Part shown: in pieces, positions 34,266-35,012 of the stretch
Layout of the letters: the number at the start of each line of letters is the position of its first letter
Numbering within the stretch: the stretch's first letter is position 1
Source: JBIOWF01 sp044868295
Lineage (GTDB): Bacteria > Actinomycetota > Actinomycetes > Streptosporangiales > Streptosporangiaceae
DNA length: 35,012 bases
Direction of reading: 5' to 3'
Assembly (NCBI GenBank): GCA_044868295.1
Contig: JBIOWF010000109.1
Location: 1-35,012, forward strand
Position numbers and translations under genes: made by a program
The notes under the pieces: model-generated
The model's input: only the letters and a program-made list of their open reading frames with translations
Databases searched by the model: none
Told to the model about the DNA's origin: nothing

Positions 34266-35012
34266 CGGGGTCGGCGAAAGGACGGGGGCGGGCGGCGGCG
34301 GCGCGGGGCGGCGGCCGAGCATGTCGAGGCGGTTGAGGACGGGGTTCGCGGCGATGACCTTGGTGAAGCTGACCTTCTCCGAGGCGGCGGTCAGGGCGAC
34401 GACCGTGCCGAGCAGCGCCAGGCGGGCCGGCCGGCCGAGCCTGACCGTGGCGGCGAGGCCGAGCAGGGCGCCCAGCGCGTTGGCCCCGGCGTCGCCGAGC
34501 ATGGCCCGTTCCCCCAGGTCCTCGGGCAGCAGGGCGATCCCCGCGCCGAGCGGGATCACGGCGAGGCCCGCCGCGGCCACGCCACCCCGAGAAGCCGCGG
34601 ATCCGCCGGTCAGCGAAGCCGCGAGCAGCGGGACCCCGGCGAGCAGGCCCACCTTGATGGCGCGGCCGGGCCTCAGGTCGAACAGGTTGGCCAGGTTGGC
34701 GGCTCCGGCGATGAGCGCGCCGTCGGCCAGCGTGCCGAACGTCCGCGACAACGGACCCGACCGGCTCGAGGGAACTCCCGGGCGGGATTCCGAGCGGGCG
34801 ATCACCGCGGCGGCGAGGCCGGTGGCGCCGATCCCAAGGATCTTGACGGCCCCGCTGGTGATCTCACCGCGCGCCAGGGCCGTCAGATGGCCTTTGAAGC
34901 CCTTGGACGATGTGGTCCCGAACACGTCGTCGTACGCGCCGAGCGTCCCGCTGCCGATCCCCGCGACCAGCGCGGCGGCCCGCAGCCGTGGCGGGCGCCA
35001 TCCAGTGCCTGG
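34263..35012 (-). CDS. MraY/WecA-like polyprenyl-phosphate glycosyltransferase, 5' end beyond window
   Basis: The frame is open to the right edge, so the start is missing; 249 codons are visible. Motifs typical of the MraY/WecA family: GAYDDVFG (the DD motif), KGFKGHLTALARGEITSGAV, AANLANLFDLRPGRAIKVG (the N-x-x-N-L-x-D motif), and MLGDAGANALGALLGL. Several hydrophobic helices are present, and the tail is Pro-rich (RRPAPPPPAPVLSPTP). It would transfer a sugar phosphate to a polyprenyl carrier, fitting the downstream flippase and glycosyltransferase. The usual GHxGDxGA motif is reduced to LGDAGANALG. It lies 60 bases upstream of murJ, separated by a 15-base tandem repeat. Confidence 0.8.
   Translation of the reverse strand, partial: PGTGWRPPRLRAAALVAGIGSGTLGAYDDVFGTTSSKGFKGHLTALARGEITSGAVKILGIGATGLAAAVIARSESRPGVPSSRSGPLSRTFGTLADGALIAGAANLANLFDLRPGRAIKVGLLAGVPLLAASLTGGSAASRGGVAAAGLAVIPLGAGIALLPEDLGERAMLGDAGANALGALLGLAATVRLGRPARLALLGTVVALTAASEKVSFTKVIAANPVLNRLDMLGRRPAPPPPAPVLSPTP

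Overview
The window is high-GC DNA with strong G/C third positions, many GTG starts and GGAGG-type ribosome sites. It carries actinobacterial marker genes: opcA, whiA, an RbpA-family protein, and the order uvrC-rapZ-yvcK-whiA next to gap-pgk-tpiA-secG. This suggests a filamentous actinomycete. From general recollection of gene order and of the intergenic repeats I would guess Streptosporangiales, but no rRNA or other species-level marker is present, so that is inference.

Layout. Positions 1-4267 (+) hold the oxidative pentose-phosphate cluster: the 3' end of pgi, then zwf, opcA and pgl. Positions 4268-13930 are an accessory block between the two conserved metabolic clusters. It contains an orphan SUKH (SMI1/KNR4) protein; a Phd/VapC-type toxin-antitoxin pair whose toxin has an in-frame stop; a decayed metallophosphoesterase/pentapeptide/WD40 sensor gene split by a 13-bp duplication; a coiled-coil protein; a GNAT plus Clp-N-domain pair; an ACT-GNAT fusion; and an amidohydrolase. 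From 13935 to 27227 most genes are on the minus strand: an RbpA-family protein, secG, tpiA, pgk and gap (lower glycolysis), then whiA, yvcK, rapZ and uvrC, two Tat-type Rieske lipoproteins, and uvrA. A metallo-beta-lactamase-fold hydrolase (+) follows. Then come psd and pssA (phosphatidylethanolamine synthesis), a TerC-family transporter, and a minus-strand cell-envelope group: a GT4 glycosyltransferase, a MurJ-like flippase, and a MraY/WecA-like protein that runs off the right edge.

How the genes work together. Pgi and Zwf/OpcA/Pgl route glucose-6-phosphate into NADPH production, and Gap-Pgk-TpiA run triose metabolism. YvcK and RapZ link carbon metabolism to cell-wall precursor supply in other bacteria, and WhiA is a sporulation and division regulator. 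UvrA and UvrC belong to nucleotide excision repair. Psd and PssA are overlapping consecutive steps of phospholipid synthesis.

Most notable non-coding signals. (1) The terC leader looks like a yybP-ykoY (manganese) riboswitch, with a 9-bp hairpin that hides the ribosome site and competes with the aptamer P1 helix. (2) Three tandem 80/82-bp copies of the yvcK ribosome-site/start region lie between rapZ and yvcK and encode overlapping mini-ORFs; a 20-base core recurs in front of tpiA. (3) Short tandem repeats sit exactly at gene ends: 12 bp x5 at the whiA stop and 15 bp x3 between murJ and the upstream gene. (4) Two accessory genes appear broken by small lesions, a nonsense codon in the PIN toxin and a 13-bp duplication in the sensor gene.
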